Shown: piece by piece, positions 22,235 through 33,840 of the stretch | How the letters are laid out: every line of letters starts with the position of its first letter | Numbering within the stretch: the stretch's first letter is position 1 | Assembly: GCA_020137815.1 (NCBI GenBank) | Contig: CM035354.1 | Span: 4,668,796-4,732,795 of the forward strand | DNA: 64,000 bases | Reading direction: 5' to 3' | Source: Hormiphora californensis | Lineage: Eukaryota > Ctenophora > Tentaculata > Cydippida > Pleurobrachiidae | Translations under genes and position numbers: made by a program | The notes under the pieces: generated by a model | The model's database searches: none | Seen by the model: the letters and a program-made list of their open reading frames with translations, nothing else | Told to the model about the DNA's origin: nothing

Positions 22235-25200
22235 CTAAACTTCATACCGTCCTTTTAGTTTGAGTCTTGGTACAATATTCATGGACTGTAGTTCCTGAAT
22301 GAGCAGCTTACACCCGTATGGCATCTGCACGTGGCTAATATTGCAGCTACTAGCACAATACTGACAGTACCCTGTGTAACCCAACAACCCACACCCAGTA
22401 CAAACCTCAACCTCAAACTGATCTGAACTGATCATTAGTCGTTCTAACAACAACATGCTACTTCCATACGCAATCAAACAGTCTCTCTCCATCTCCCCCA
22501 ACCGTAAACCTCCATCCCTGCTCCTCCCCTCTGTTGGCTGATGAGTGAGACTCGTCATGGGTCCTGTTGCTCTTGCATGCATTTTATCGGCAACCATATG
22601 TTTCAACTTCTGATAGTAGATAGGACCGAAGAAGATATACGCTTGGAGGGGCTGACCAGTAATCCCTGATGTTATAAACTCTTTCCCTTCGTAATTGTAG
22701 CCACTCTTAACCAAATCCTCGCAAATATCAATCACCTTATCCCCGCCGAAAGCAGTCCCATACCCAAAATGTCCGTTTAGAACTCCCCTCTTGGCGGCAA
22801 TCAGCTCTATCAGCTTACCCACAGACATACGAGATGGAAACCCGTGGGGGTTCATGATCATGTCAGGGCACATCCCACTCTCCGAGAAGGGCATATCTTC
22901 CTGATTAACAATGAGTCCCGTAACACCCTTCTGGCCGTGACGACTACTAAACTTGTCCCCTATTTCCGGTCTCCTTGTCTGTCTGAGCAGCACCTTGATC
23001 AGGTATGCCTCAGTTTGGGTCGATGTGATCATGACACGTTCAGCAAAACAGGAGGTGTTGGCTCGGTGGGTGAGGGGCTGGTCCTGGTATTGCATTTCCT
23101 CGTGTGCAGCATCCATGGTTGCCATGGGAACTCGCTTGTTCACCATGACAGTACGGTTAGTAACAAGCAGGCCAGGATCTATTATACCATCCTCACTCAG
23201 GCACTGGGGAGGGAGAGGATGTGTTAAATGTATGGAAACACGAACAATAATAATTCATTCTCAAGACTAAATAAACAGTATATATTTTCTCACCTTGTGT
23301 TTGTAAATAACCTCCCCACTTGTAGGATCTCTGCTGGGCCCGTCAACCCGGTCACAGGTCTGGTTAGGGTACTTCTTGAGGCCAACTTGGGCCTTCGTAT
23401 AAACCAGGCATCGCCCATAACCACGGTCTATCGAGGCCTGAGGAGGAGGCAATAATGTTAAATCATATCCGCAAATGTGCGACCAACTGAAGTGAGATAC
23501 CGACAATAATCAAGGATCACATACCAAACTACGATGAAAAAACCATAAATTCCTGAAGCTATAATAAATACCTTGTTGATGACAATAGCATCCTCTATGT
23601 CATAGCCACTGTAACTCATGACGGCTATAATGGCATTCTGACCTGCTGGCACCTTATCAAACTGTATCAAATCTATCGTCCGGGTTCTCACCATCGGTAT
23701 CTGTCAGTGGGAGATAAACATTGTCAACTAATCATATGGCAAGTCAGATTTAGTACAAAATTGATAAAACTACATACACACTTTAGACCTGATATCGGGC
23801 CAGAGAAAGCTAGATTTACACTGATGACTCACCTGAGGGTACACTACATTGTACATGAGGGTATCTATTCTGTTCTGCTGGTTGTACGCTATAGCTCCCA
23901 TTGCTTGTTTTCCCATAGCACATTGGTACGTGTTCCGCGGCGATTGGTTGTGGTGGGGGTACGGGATTAGACCGGCACATGCACCTGTACAGAGAGAGGT
24001 GGGTGATGGGGAGATGGGGGAGATGCAGAGAGGACCGGATGTGAGGGCACGGTATCAATCTAGCACATTTGAAGAGAGGACACCGGTAGTTCTAGCCAGG
24101 GTAGAAGACAGCGGGTGCGGGAAGCTTACTTAGAAGAGTGAATGGTTCGATTTCCAAATGTGTAGAATGAATGTCAATGTCCGCTTCCTTCAGTGCGATA
24201 TTAGAGTCGTTTTCCTCATTCACATCAAGGTATTCAACCAGACCATCTTTTAGAAAGTGCTAAACAGGGGAAATATTTGGATTATAGGAAGTGTGGGGAG
24301 ATCAGGTTAAAAAGAAGTTGACAGAGACAGCGGACAGTCCTACCTCAAAAGTGCGGACTCCGTTTAGCAGTTGATCAATGTGATGTTGTTTGACCATCGG
24401 CTGTCCTTCCTCCACAATAATGTACGGTCTGCACACCCTACCTCCATCAGAACTAACGTTAATTACTCTTCTCCGTTCACTCGCGGACACAGACACGAAC
24501 TCACTGATACGACCCTGCCTTCGCAATAATCTGAAAAAGTGACGGTCAGGATCGGTCGTGTGTCAAATGCTGTCGGTGTGTAGCTTTGCTTTATCGCGCG
24601 CGCTATCCGAGAGTGGGGAGTGGTCAGTATTGTAAGTGCGCGTTTGACCTCAAATTTTAACACACTGTTACACATGGCTTGGAATTTATCCAGCAACTTT
24701 TACACACTGTTAAACCCACGTGTAATTTGATGATATATATACCTGAAATATCTGACCATGCGGGTAGCATGACGTGTAACGCCCAGCAGAGAACCATTTA
24801 GTAGGATTGTATAGAACCGTGGATCACAGAATTCTTCCCCGTTTAGTGTCTTGACATTGACACACCCCAGATTGTAGATTAGCCTTCGCAATAAATCTTC
24901 ATCCTGTGTGAACGACAGAGTTAAGGTACACATCGTCCAGAACTTGTAATTAGACAGTTTAAGAACCAAAGTCAACTGGGTAATTAGGCCCTAATTATAG
25001 TACCTGATCAGTGGTGATGTGTGTCATTAGTGCCAGGTTCTTCACCAGCCCACACACCTCCCCTTCTGGTGTATCACTAGGACACAACATGCCCCATTGG
25101 GAGGGCTGCAGGGACCTCGGTCCACTCACTTTCCTCGTCTTCTCAAACTGTGACTGGATCTTGGTCAGGGAGCCCAGAGCGGAGATATAGGACAATCTTG

Positions 25201-28200
25201 TCAGGACCGCTGAAATACCACTTCTGTCCATCTTGAACCGTTTAATTGTCCAATTACCTGTTAGATGCATTTATGAGTTAGACAAACATAGTTCATATAC
25301 TACCAGCACTATGAGTCGACAGACATTCAACTACTACGAGCTCAGTGTAGACCAAGCAGTGACCAGTAAACTCGATAAACAATGTCCCCCCATGGAACCC
25401 CATACTGACCTGAAGATATAGCCGCCACTAGACCCATACTGATCTGGTCCTGTCTGACATGGGAGACGATATCGAACTGTTGTGTCCGTGGTTTGGGGAT
25501 GTATCTATTTGCCATCTGCTGTAACTCCCCATTAAATCTTATAAACAGGTCCTCAAACAGGAGAGAGAGTAGACCACCTGCCAACTCCAACCTTTTGTTG
25601 CCATAGTAATCTCTGGGAGGGAGGGGGTTGTAAGATTTAGATACTGGATCTCGAGAGAGGGGGAGGGGTAAAACATGAACCGTGCGGTGGGGGAGGTTAT
25701 GTTGGCCAGTTTTCCTAATTTGTACATGTCTCACCACGTGTAAGCCCAGTACGTGGTTTGGGCCCAGTGGAGAGAGACACAGGACAGACAGGTGATATAA
25801 TAACTAATGACCGCTAATCTAGAAACACTCTCACGTCCCTCACAAATAATTCGAAACACTTTATGACGGAAACACTTTATGAAAAAGTGGAACTAGAAAA
25901 TGAGTTCACATTTCATACACTCTGCCGTTTTGTGCTTCTAAAATGCAACATAAAGTAGTAGCATATTTAGTTACAGATTCTCACAAGCTGCCCATCACAC
26001 CTTGTACCTTCCTCTCTCTGTGTCAGAACAGACAAACAGACACAGCGTGTTATAATTTGTGCCGGTATATATGTAGTTGTATGTGTGTGCGGTACACTTC
26101 CGAGTTGTTTTCATTTGGGAGAGAGAGACAGTTAATTTATCATGTAGTACATGCAACAATACACTAACCACGACACACATCACACCGTGTATTTCAAAGT
26201 TAAACGATAGTCTACGTACTAAAGTACATCTCATTTTAATCTTTTAAACCTTCTCGTCAGAGCTATAATACTAACCGTGAGAGTCTGAACAAACTAAAAT
26301 CCCCCATGATTAAATGATTCAATCTGTTAACTAACCTGTTGTCAAGGAAAGTATCATCTCCCACCGCTTGAATCATTCTCCTCACCATTAGTGCCAGATA
26401 GCAACACTTCAGGTGAAAATCATACTGTTCCACAGGGACGTGATTTAGGATCACCCTTGCTAACAGGTCCCTAGCCTCGTCTACAGGGGTCTTCTTCTCC
26501 TTTAGGTCGAGTTTCCGCATCCGAGACCTGGGTGAGATAAGAATAACATATATGCACCACCGTAACATTACCCATATAATGTTGTTGTTATCAGAGTATA
26601 AGTTCTAGAATTCTAGTGCAGTGATTTACCCTTACCTTTTCCCTATGAACTCCAGGGCCTGTTTCTGTGTGTAAATTCCTAATTGTTTGGGTTCCATAAG
26701 GGAGGCATTGAACTGGGTGATTATGAAATCCTCCACCCCTACCATCTGGACAACTGACTGGTCAGACTCCATCCCCATGGCCTTGAAGACTATCACCACG
26801 GGGATCAACTCGGTCAAACTGGAGAAAAAGGAGGAATTAGTATCATGGGTGAGGGGAATGAGAAAGAATACTAATACCAGGGTAATCTTTTGTTTTTAAT
26901 AGGGCACCCCCACCCCAGTTTATTTTTGGGGAGTTGGACAAATGCAAACTGCATATAAACCACGTTTATAATGGAAAATGAGCCACTACACACTAATAGT
27001 AATGTGAGAATGAGCCACTACAAACCTGCTGAATTTGAGGTAAATCTTCCCCTTGTTAAAGAGGAGGTTTGTCTTGGTTTTCCTCTCGTGTGTTGAACTC
27101 TGTACATTACAGCTCACCTCCCCCTTGTTATCCTTCTCAACAAAGACCCTGTTTTTACTTAACTGCTCCTGGATCAAAATCACCTGGTGGACGTGATAAC
27201 TATATTTAGAATTGATCGGCATTCTACATGCTAGCAGTGTAGTTTATTAGTGTAGACTATAGAATACACTGTATAGATCTGTAATAATACCGTACACTTT
27301 GTCTCATATAAGACCGTCCTCTCCGCACCGGGCCGAAGGCCCGGTGCGGCTACGTGAGGCCGCGTGAGGCTACGTGAGGCCGCGTAGCATTTGTACATCG
27401 AGGTTGCGCGATGTATAGTCAGTGTCTGACAACGTACACTTAGCTTGTTTGTAGACAGTGTGCCGGTACCGGCACACTGTAATGCCAGTTACACTGATCT
27501 GAAGTATGCTAACAATGCTACAGTAACTGTAGTCTTTATCAACATCTTGATACGATGAAAGAGGGTCAAGCAAAACACGCTCTAGCCTCTTTACTCTGAG
27601 ATATGGTAGCAGCATGACTCTTCTACCACCTGCCAGCGCAGCTCCCTTACCTTCTCAGTACCCTTTACAACAAAATATCCCCCGGGATCTAGAGGGCACT
27701 CATTCAGTTTAGCCAGCTCACTTTGGGACTTTCCAGAGAGAATGCAGTTACTGCTCCGTAACATTATCGGCATACGACCTGGGTGGGGGAAGGGTTTAGA
27801 GAAATGAGGATGAGACTTGGAGAGAGGGGAGAGTGTTATAGTACAGATAGAGCGGGAAGGGGGCTGTAGAACAGTAGAACAGAAAATGATGGTAGACGGA
27901 TAAGAATAGTTTCACCACACTCACCGATAGGCAGTTTTCTCTTGATGACCCTCTGGGTACCCCGAGTGTACTCAATATCCACCGTTATAGGTGCTGAGTA
28001 GGTGAGGTCTCTCAGTCTACACTCGTGTGGGGTGATTGCCCTGGAATGGTTTATCTGTTATCATACAGCCAGGCACATAATATAGTACAGACACGCCGAC
28101 GTATTTGCAACATTGGCTACTTTTAACCCACCACCCCTTACTTGTACCCCTCTCCAGTATGTCATGTCTAGTCAGTACCCCTCTCTATCTCTATCTCTAG

Positions 28201-29643
28201 TAAGTAGTTACCTAGTCAGGTTGTATCCCTCTTCCATATCGGGTGTGCCCACATAGATATCCCGGTATAACATGTAGAAGTTAGGGTCAGCATCACATAC
28301 AATCTTCCTGTTGGCCGCCACAATCTTCTTGATGTCTACATTGATGAAGTGGTTGAAGGAGTCAATGTGCTGCTTCACCATCCCCTTCACCTGAGGGGGG
28401 GGGGGATTTGACGTGGGCATTAGAGTGAGGGTAGTATTATGAAGAGGTGATATTAAATGAGCTGGAGAGTGGAGACCAGAGAAAGGAATGGTTTGAGATG
28501 ACAGACACTTCTTGGATCTTAGATGACAGATATACACACTTCTTGGATCGGAGAGTTAAGTAGAAGTTTCACAAAGATATTGAGCTATTTCTGAGAAATG
28601 AAAGTCATAAGACAGTATTGTACAGAATTATTAGACGTTTGCTATTGATCGTATTGCATTCTGTGGCCTATATTAAGAGAGACAAGGGAGCACAGTGGCC
28701 TTTTGGTGGTCACTAAGAATTTGACGAAAATTTTCTTTTGCACCTATCTGGTAGCTTTTTTGACGTAGAATCAAATGCACCCCTCACTCTTGCCTTGATT
28801 TTTTGAGGAAAGTGGTGTTTTTTCAATTACCCTTCTTTTTGGAAAAACACCACTTTCCTCAAAAAATCAAGGCATGAGTGAGGGGTGCATTTGATTCTAC
28901 GTCAAAAAAGCTACCAGATAGGTTCAAAAAAATATTTTCCTTAATGACCACCTACTCCCATGAAAAAGGCCACTGTGGGGAGAGACAATCACATGCATTG
29001 AAATCTTTATAAGTGTAGCGAGAGAAAGAAAGAGAGTCAGCTAGAGAGAGAAAGATAGATCTGTTTAGCGGTGGTCAGACAGGAATTTACACATCTAGAT
29101 GAGTAGATCAAAACAAAGCGATATATAATATATATAATTCTCTCTCCCACCAACCTGTAAGAATGCTGGTAACAACTTCCATTTCTCCTTTATCTCCTTC
29201 ACGGGCTCATTAAGAGGAGTGGGGTCCCCAGCAAACAGACCATATGGATCCCTAGGTCCCCCGATCTCCCCACTCTCCCTCGGTCCCCCAAGCTCCCCAC
29301 TCCCCTGCTCCATGGGCTCATCTCGGGCCTGCTGTGGGTCAGGTTGTTGTGTGTCAGACTGTTCCGCACCACGTGATTCCTGTGGCACTGGTTCCTGGGT
29401 AACACGTGACATTGGTTCCTGGGTAACACGTGACATTGGTTGATCCTGGTCACGTGATATGGTGTCACCTGGTGCCTCTCTGTGTGATTCAAACAGCTCC
29501 TGTTTGATCTGTTTGATTGTCCCTCCCTCAGAGGTATCCATGGGTTCAGACTTCACAGCAGCAATCTCACTGCTTCCTTCCTCCTCCTCTCCCTCATAAA
29601 ACAACTCGGGAACCTGGCCCTCTCCTCCCCCTGGTTCATCCAT
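22235..29643 (-). CDS. POLR3B: RNA polymerase III second-largest subunit, 16 exons
   Basis: Catalytic-core beta-like subunit of Pol III, which makes tRNA and 5S rRNA. Exons, 5' to 3': 29643-29155, 28390-28212, 28040-27925, 27778-27651, 27183-27026, 26818-26636, 26527-26336, 25612-25410, 25257-25004, 24903-24743, 24530-24344, 24259-24130, 23984-23833, 23700-23572, 23437-23294, 23203-22235. Total 3774 nt, about 1257 aa. Hallmarks include [20 protein letters not shown] (fork region), [36 protein letters not shown] and the C-terminal zinc-binding cysteines ([13 protein letters not shown]). Human POLR3B has about 1133 residues; the excess is an N-terminal extension of about 140 residues in exon 1, acidic and Ser/Pro/Gln-rich, ahead of the conserved [10 protein letters not shown]. 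Confidence 0.97.
28691..28977. mobile_element. Foldback element with 5-bp target duplication
   Basis: 287-bp inverted repeat in POLR3B intron 1. The ends are CACAGTGGCC and GGCCACTGTG, arms are about 125 bp, and a short loop lies near 28835. GGGAG flanks it directly on both sides (28686-28690 and 28978-28982), a convincing target-site duplication. Non-coding. Confidence 0.8.
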
Positions 29644-30048
29644 CTATAGGGCCTGGTGAAGAAGAGAGGGGTGGTGATTATTAGTGAAGAGAGGGGTGTG
29701 GAGTTATCCACTACACCACCAGCCATCATCCGCGGGGAAAACTAAAAACACGATGTTTCTTGTTTTTGTAAAATTCAGCTTCTTAACACGGTGGGAATAT
29801 GAACAACAGGGTTCGTGTGACACAACATTTATATAACAGAGCGTTTGGTAAAAATCTTAAAACAATCGTAAAAAGTGAGCAGGAGATCAGAGAGAAACTT
29901 TGTACACTTTTTAGGCCGCACACCGGTACTTTATCTAGACACAGACACAGACACACATTAGAAATCAGTAACCCGAATAATTAAGTGTTTCCCGCATGCA
30001 TTTCTTCCCCCAAAAACCACGGACATGTAAAACCATGTTATCTCTTCT
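29644..30048. other. Intergenic region between PRPSAP and POLR3B
   Basis: About 400 bases holding the PRPSAP 3' UTR and the POLR3B promoter region. No further gene, TATA box or repeat recognised. Confidence 0.4.
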
Positions 30049-32681
30049 TTAGTCATCTCCCCTTATATTCTGGTAAAGATGAGCCATACTCTCGCCGTTA
30101 TGGATCCTCCTGATCGCCTCAGCTATCATAATGCTAACATCAATAACCTTCAACTTCTTGCACCTCTCCAGTTTATCCCCCACAGGTACGGTGTTACACA
30201 CCACTATCTGGTCTATCTCCTCGGCCTGCTCCAAGTTCCTCAGGACAACTCCCCGACATGACCCCGTGGGTTACCATCACATGGACCTGGATGGCACCCT
30301 CAGCCTTGAGAAGTCGGGCCGCGTCCAGGAAGGTCCTACTCTCAGTCGATCATGTCATCTACAATGATGGCTATCCTGTTCTTGACATCTCCCACCACCC
30401 TGAATAGAGGGTTTAACTTTGGGAACTGCGGAGGGGACTGTTCCAGGGTAGTCAAATGTGAAGATTTGAGCGGAAAAGGAGGACTGGGGAGGCGGGGAAC
30501 TTCGCCCATCGTCACTGTACTCTTCACCCTCGTTCTTTTCCTGAGAGGTATATTAGAAATTTAGTAGGTAGCTGGTATGGGTTGTATGTTCTTTTAGTTT
30601 GAGGAAAATCAACTTCCAAAATTTCACATTTCCTAACCGCGGCCAATCTACATAACGACGGAATGGGGATGCCTTGTTTAGTAGAGTCGATAACTACATC
30701 GACCTCTCCCAATTGTTCCAGTTTTTGTCACATCTGTTTGGAGCCTCGACACGACCTCTAAACAGGTGTTACTTTTTCACAAACTGTTTTCATCTTGGTG
30801 TAATCAGCAGTTGAAATGTTGTTGATCATAACAAAAACCTGACTAAATTTTTTCAACTTGGGGTAAAACCATGGGTGTCAAAAGTTAGCTCTAGGTCCCC
30901 TGAGTAACCATCCGGAGACTCCAAGAGATATTTCAAGCCGTTCTCCTGTAATCATTAATCCCGGTAGAGCACATATTTGAGTATGGACGTACGTGCAATT
31001 GCCTACAACCTCAACGTTAATGTATAACGTTAATGTGCGTCTCTCTCTCTTTTCTCCCCCTTGAGAAAGAGTTATCTCGCGCGGCGCAACCGCACGTGCG
31101 GTTTTTCCAGAGAGAGTGAGAGACATACAATAACATGTAAACAGCCTGCCAGCGCTCACGTACGTCCGCATTGTATTTTGTTCTCCACCGGGATTAATGA
31201 TTACGGGAGAACGGCTTGAAATATCTCTTAGAGTCTCCGGATGGTTACTCAGGGGACCTAGAGCTAACTTTTGACACCCATGGTTTTACCCCAAGTTGAA
31301 AAAATTTAGTCAGGTTTTTGTTATGATCAGCAACATTTCAACTGCTGATTACACCAAGATGAAAACAGTTTGTGAAAAAGTAACACCTGTTTAGAGGTCG
31401 TGTCGAGGCTCCAAACAGATGTGACAAAAACTGGAACAATTGGGAGAGGTCGATGTAGTTATCGACTCTACTAGTTATGTTCTAATCATTCAAAACCTAG
31501 TGAGAGAGGGTGAAGGGAGGGTGGATCAAGGTAGAGTTATAGTCTAAAATAACTAACCTCTCCGTGTATAACAGCAATGTCCAGCTGGAGCCGCTCTGCG
31601 TAACTGCTAGCCCTCCTAGTGGCATCAGGGGATTTGGCAATGATGACACCGTTCTGGAAATCAGGTACATTGTCCAGGATGTATTGGATTATAAAGGGGG
31701 ATGCTCTCAAGGTTGTCCACGGAACAGTCGAAGAAAGCCTGGATCTCCTTGTGATGTAGATCCATGGTTATCAGATGATTCACTCCTGGGGGAAGAGGTG
31801 ATATTATATAAAGCATGCTAAAGAGGGGACATGAAAATCAAGTTACATATTAGAACAGTTGGTTATATCTAAAATGGTGTCATCATTGTACACCTTATTA
31901 CCAGCATTGCAAAGGAGTTTAGCGACCAGTTTAGCAGTGATACACCCTCTCTTCCTCATTTTACACTGCCTTGAGTAGGGCAGGTAGGGAAGGACTGCTA
32001 CTATCTTCCTAGCACTGCTAGTTTTACAGGCGTATATTACAATCAGTAGTTCCATAATGAGGTTATTAATGTTATTGCAGTCACCCGAACTGATAATAAA
32101 CACCTCCTTGCTCCTCACGTATTCGTTAATCTGAGGGAGGAAGGAGATTCCAGTGGCATTTTGAGAGGATGGGTTTGTTTATAAAGGAGCAAGGTGGACA
32201 TGGGTTGAAAATATGGTTAGTACACAACAACAAAACAGAAAGAGATAGCACAACAAAAGAGAGATGTGTAAAGAGGATACCTTGACTCCGGTTTCGTTTC
32301 TCAGAAACTCAGGATCCGCGAACCCCTTGAGAAAGACAGATTGTAGAAAATTTGCTCTGATCTCGGATCGTGGGTGCATACATAATTCTGTTTGAAGCAA
32401 AAAAAACAAGATTTGCCACAAACACTCAAGCTCGCAGGGCGTGAAAAATCGGCAGCTTAGCTAATTACTCGAACTCCACTCGTTCCTACCTCTACGTCTG
32501 TCTCCTTGTTAGTGGGATGGGTAATGGCCAGGTCGCCCTTTGTTATCCCGAGAATAGTGCACACCTCGTCAGATAGTTGCGGGTGGGCAGAGCACCCGAA
32601 CACTATCATGGGAGGTCGGAGGGAGCTATTGCTGCCCCCTGAGGTCCGGCTCCTGCCGGCAGATCCGTGACGCATAGGCAT
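30049..32681 (-). CDS. PRPSAP: PRPP synthetase-associated protein with four +1 frameshifts
   Basis: Regulatory subunit of the phosphoribosyl-pyrophosphate synthetase complex. Exons: 32681-32490, 32130-31902, 31785-31558, 30540-30049, about 378 residues after removing four extra bases (human about 369). Identity rests on [43 protein letters not shown] and the C-terminus [19 protein letters not shown], which is the associated-protein type rather than catalytic PRPS. Single extra bases at about 31708, 30399, 30344 and 30251-30254 shift the frame +1 each time; conserved sequence resumes at once, and exon phases only close if they are removed. An alternative exon at 32379-32281 ends in RNETGVK and could replace exon 1, whose end reads NKETDVE. 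An acceptor just before the ATG suggests a 5' UTR intron. Confidence 0.85.
30679..31473. mobile_element. 795-bp foldback element in a PRPSAP intron
   Basis: Near-perfect inverted repeat with arms of about 285 bp (about 30679-30966 and 31189-31473) around a spacer of about 220 bp. The ends read TAGTAGAGTCGAT and ATCGACTCTACTA. No ORF of note. It lies wholly in the intron between the exons at 31558 and 30540, so the pre-mRNA would contain a long hairpin. Confidence 0.85.
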
Positions 32682-32908
32682 CTAGACAGAGGGAGGGGGT
32701 AGTAACAGAGGGTGGAAAATGGTGTGGGATTGTACACGGATTAAAATAGCTCAGTTGAAAACGCAAAGCGAATTGAATAAACAAACAGTAATTGGTAGCA
32801 ACTATTTGCTGAGAATTCTTATATAGAGTATTCAGTCCATTTAAAAGGACTCAAAATCAAAAAGCCCCTCTATTGCAGTTTATAATTGGGGGTAAATAGT
32901 TTTGTTGC

Positions 32909-33494
32909 CTATGAAAGACGGGACACAATTTTGTTGGGTATGGAAGGTTTTCGGTTTCGCAGGATGTCGACTGATGCGGGTTCCAGGGTGGGAGCATTGG
33001 GACGATTACGGCCCAGAGCATGATCACCGGAGTCGAAGTATTGCTTACCACCCTAAGGGAGAAGTAAGGTGTTATGGCTGATAATAAATGTGATAATAAA
33101 AGTGTTTGTCTAACTTGCCCCCATCATGCGTGTCCTCATAGCTTCTGTAGATTTCTTTTTGATGTTACCGTACTTGGAAACAGCCTTTAGCTGATCGTCT
33201 GCAATAGCTTTCGCCTGAAAACGAGCAGTTAAAGTCGTGAGGGGGAGAGCGTTCCCGAAACTAGGAGCAGTTAGAGCGATGTTCTAATGAAACAACACGC
33301 TTCTAAAGTTTAGTACTCACCAGTACATCATCGGTAGGGGCACTGCTCGCAGGAGCTACATTTTGTGCTTGGATTTGGGGTACTTCACCCTGAGGAAAAC
33401 GAAAAATTGAGGCTTAAATTATGATTTGATATGAATGCGTATTACTCACTTCAGCTGGGGATATCTTAGTTTCGTTGTCTTGGCACGAGGCCAT
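32909..33494 (-). CDS. ENSA/ARPP19: Endosulfine/ARPP19 family PP2A-B55 inhibitor
   Basis: Four small exons, 33494-33450, 33389-33321, 33214-33119 and 33052-32909, giving 117 residues (human ENSA 121). The family signature is clear: KQYFDSGDHAL matches the conserved KYFDSGDY box, whose serine is phosphorylated by Greatwall/MASTL to inhibit PP2A-B55 at mitotic entry. Near the C-terminus RNRKPS matches the PKA site of ARPP19. The intron after exon 3 appears to use a GC donor (GGG|GCAAGT at 33119/33118); reading through gives an immediate TAG. The gene ends 228 bp upstream of the PRPSAP start on the same strand. Confidence 0.85.
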
Positions 33495-33840
33495 TTTAAA
33501 CAGCCACGAGGATTAGTTTTGTGTCTTGTTTCTTCAAAAATTAGCCAAAAATCGGTATCCAGTTTTTAAATTTTGAAGTTTCGGGCCGTTTTTTCGAAAC
33601 TTCAAATTTTGAAATTTGGATTGAATTCCAATTAGCGCCGCGCATTTAAATTTTTCTACGCTGCGTGTTGCGCCGCGCGATGTAAAAATCAAAAACCTGA
33701 AGCAAGCTGAGTTGCGATTTTTGTTTTCAAAGCAAATTTGTCAAAGACGAACCTTTTCTTTGCCCCAAACCCTTCAAAAACAAGCGGTTGCCGGTTTTCT
33801 TCAGTTTTTCTAATTTTGAGGCTTTAGGGAATGCGGAGGA

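Noticed and set aside
29199-29492. ORFs in other frames over the POLR3B first exon
   Set aside because: Shadows of the repetitive N-terminal extension.
22235-33494. Operon-like run of five minus-strand genes (PRIM2 to ENSA/ARPP19)
   Set aside because: Spacings of 126 bp to about 1 kb and unrelated functions do not show polycistronic transcription; no spliced-leader acceptor pattern could be established.
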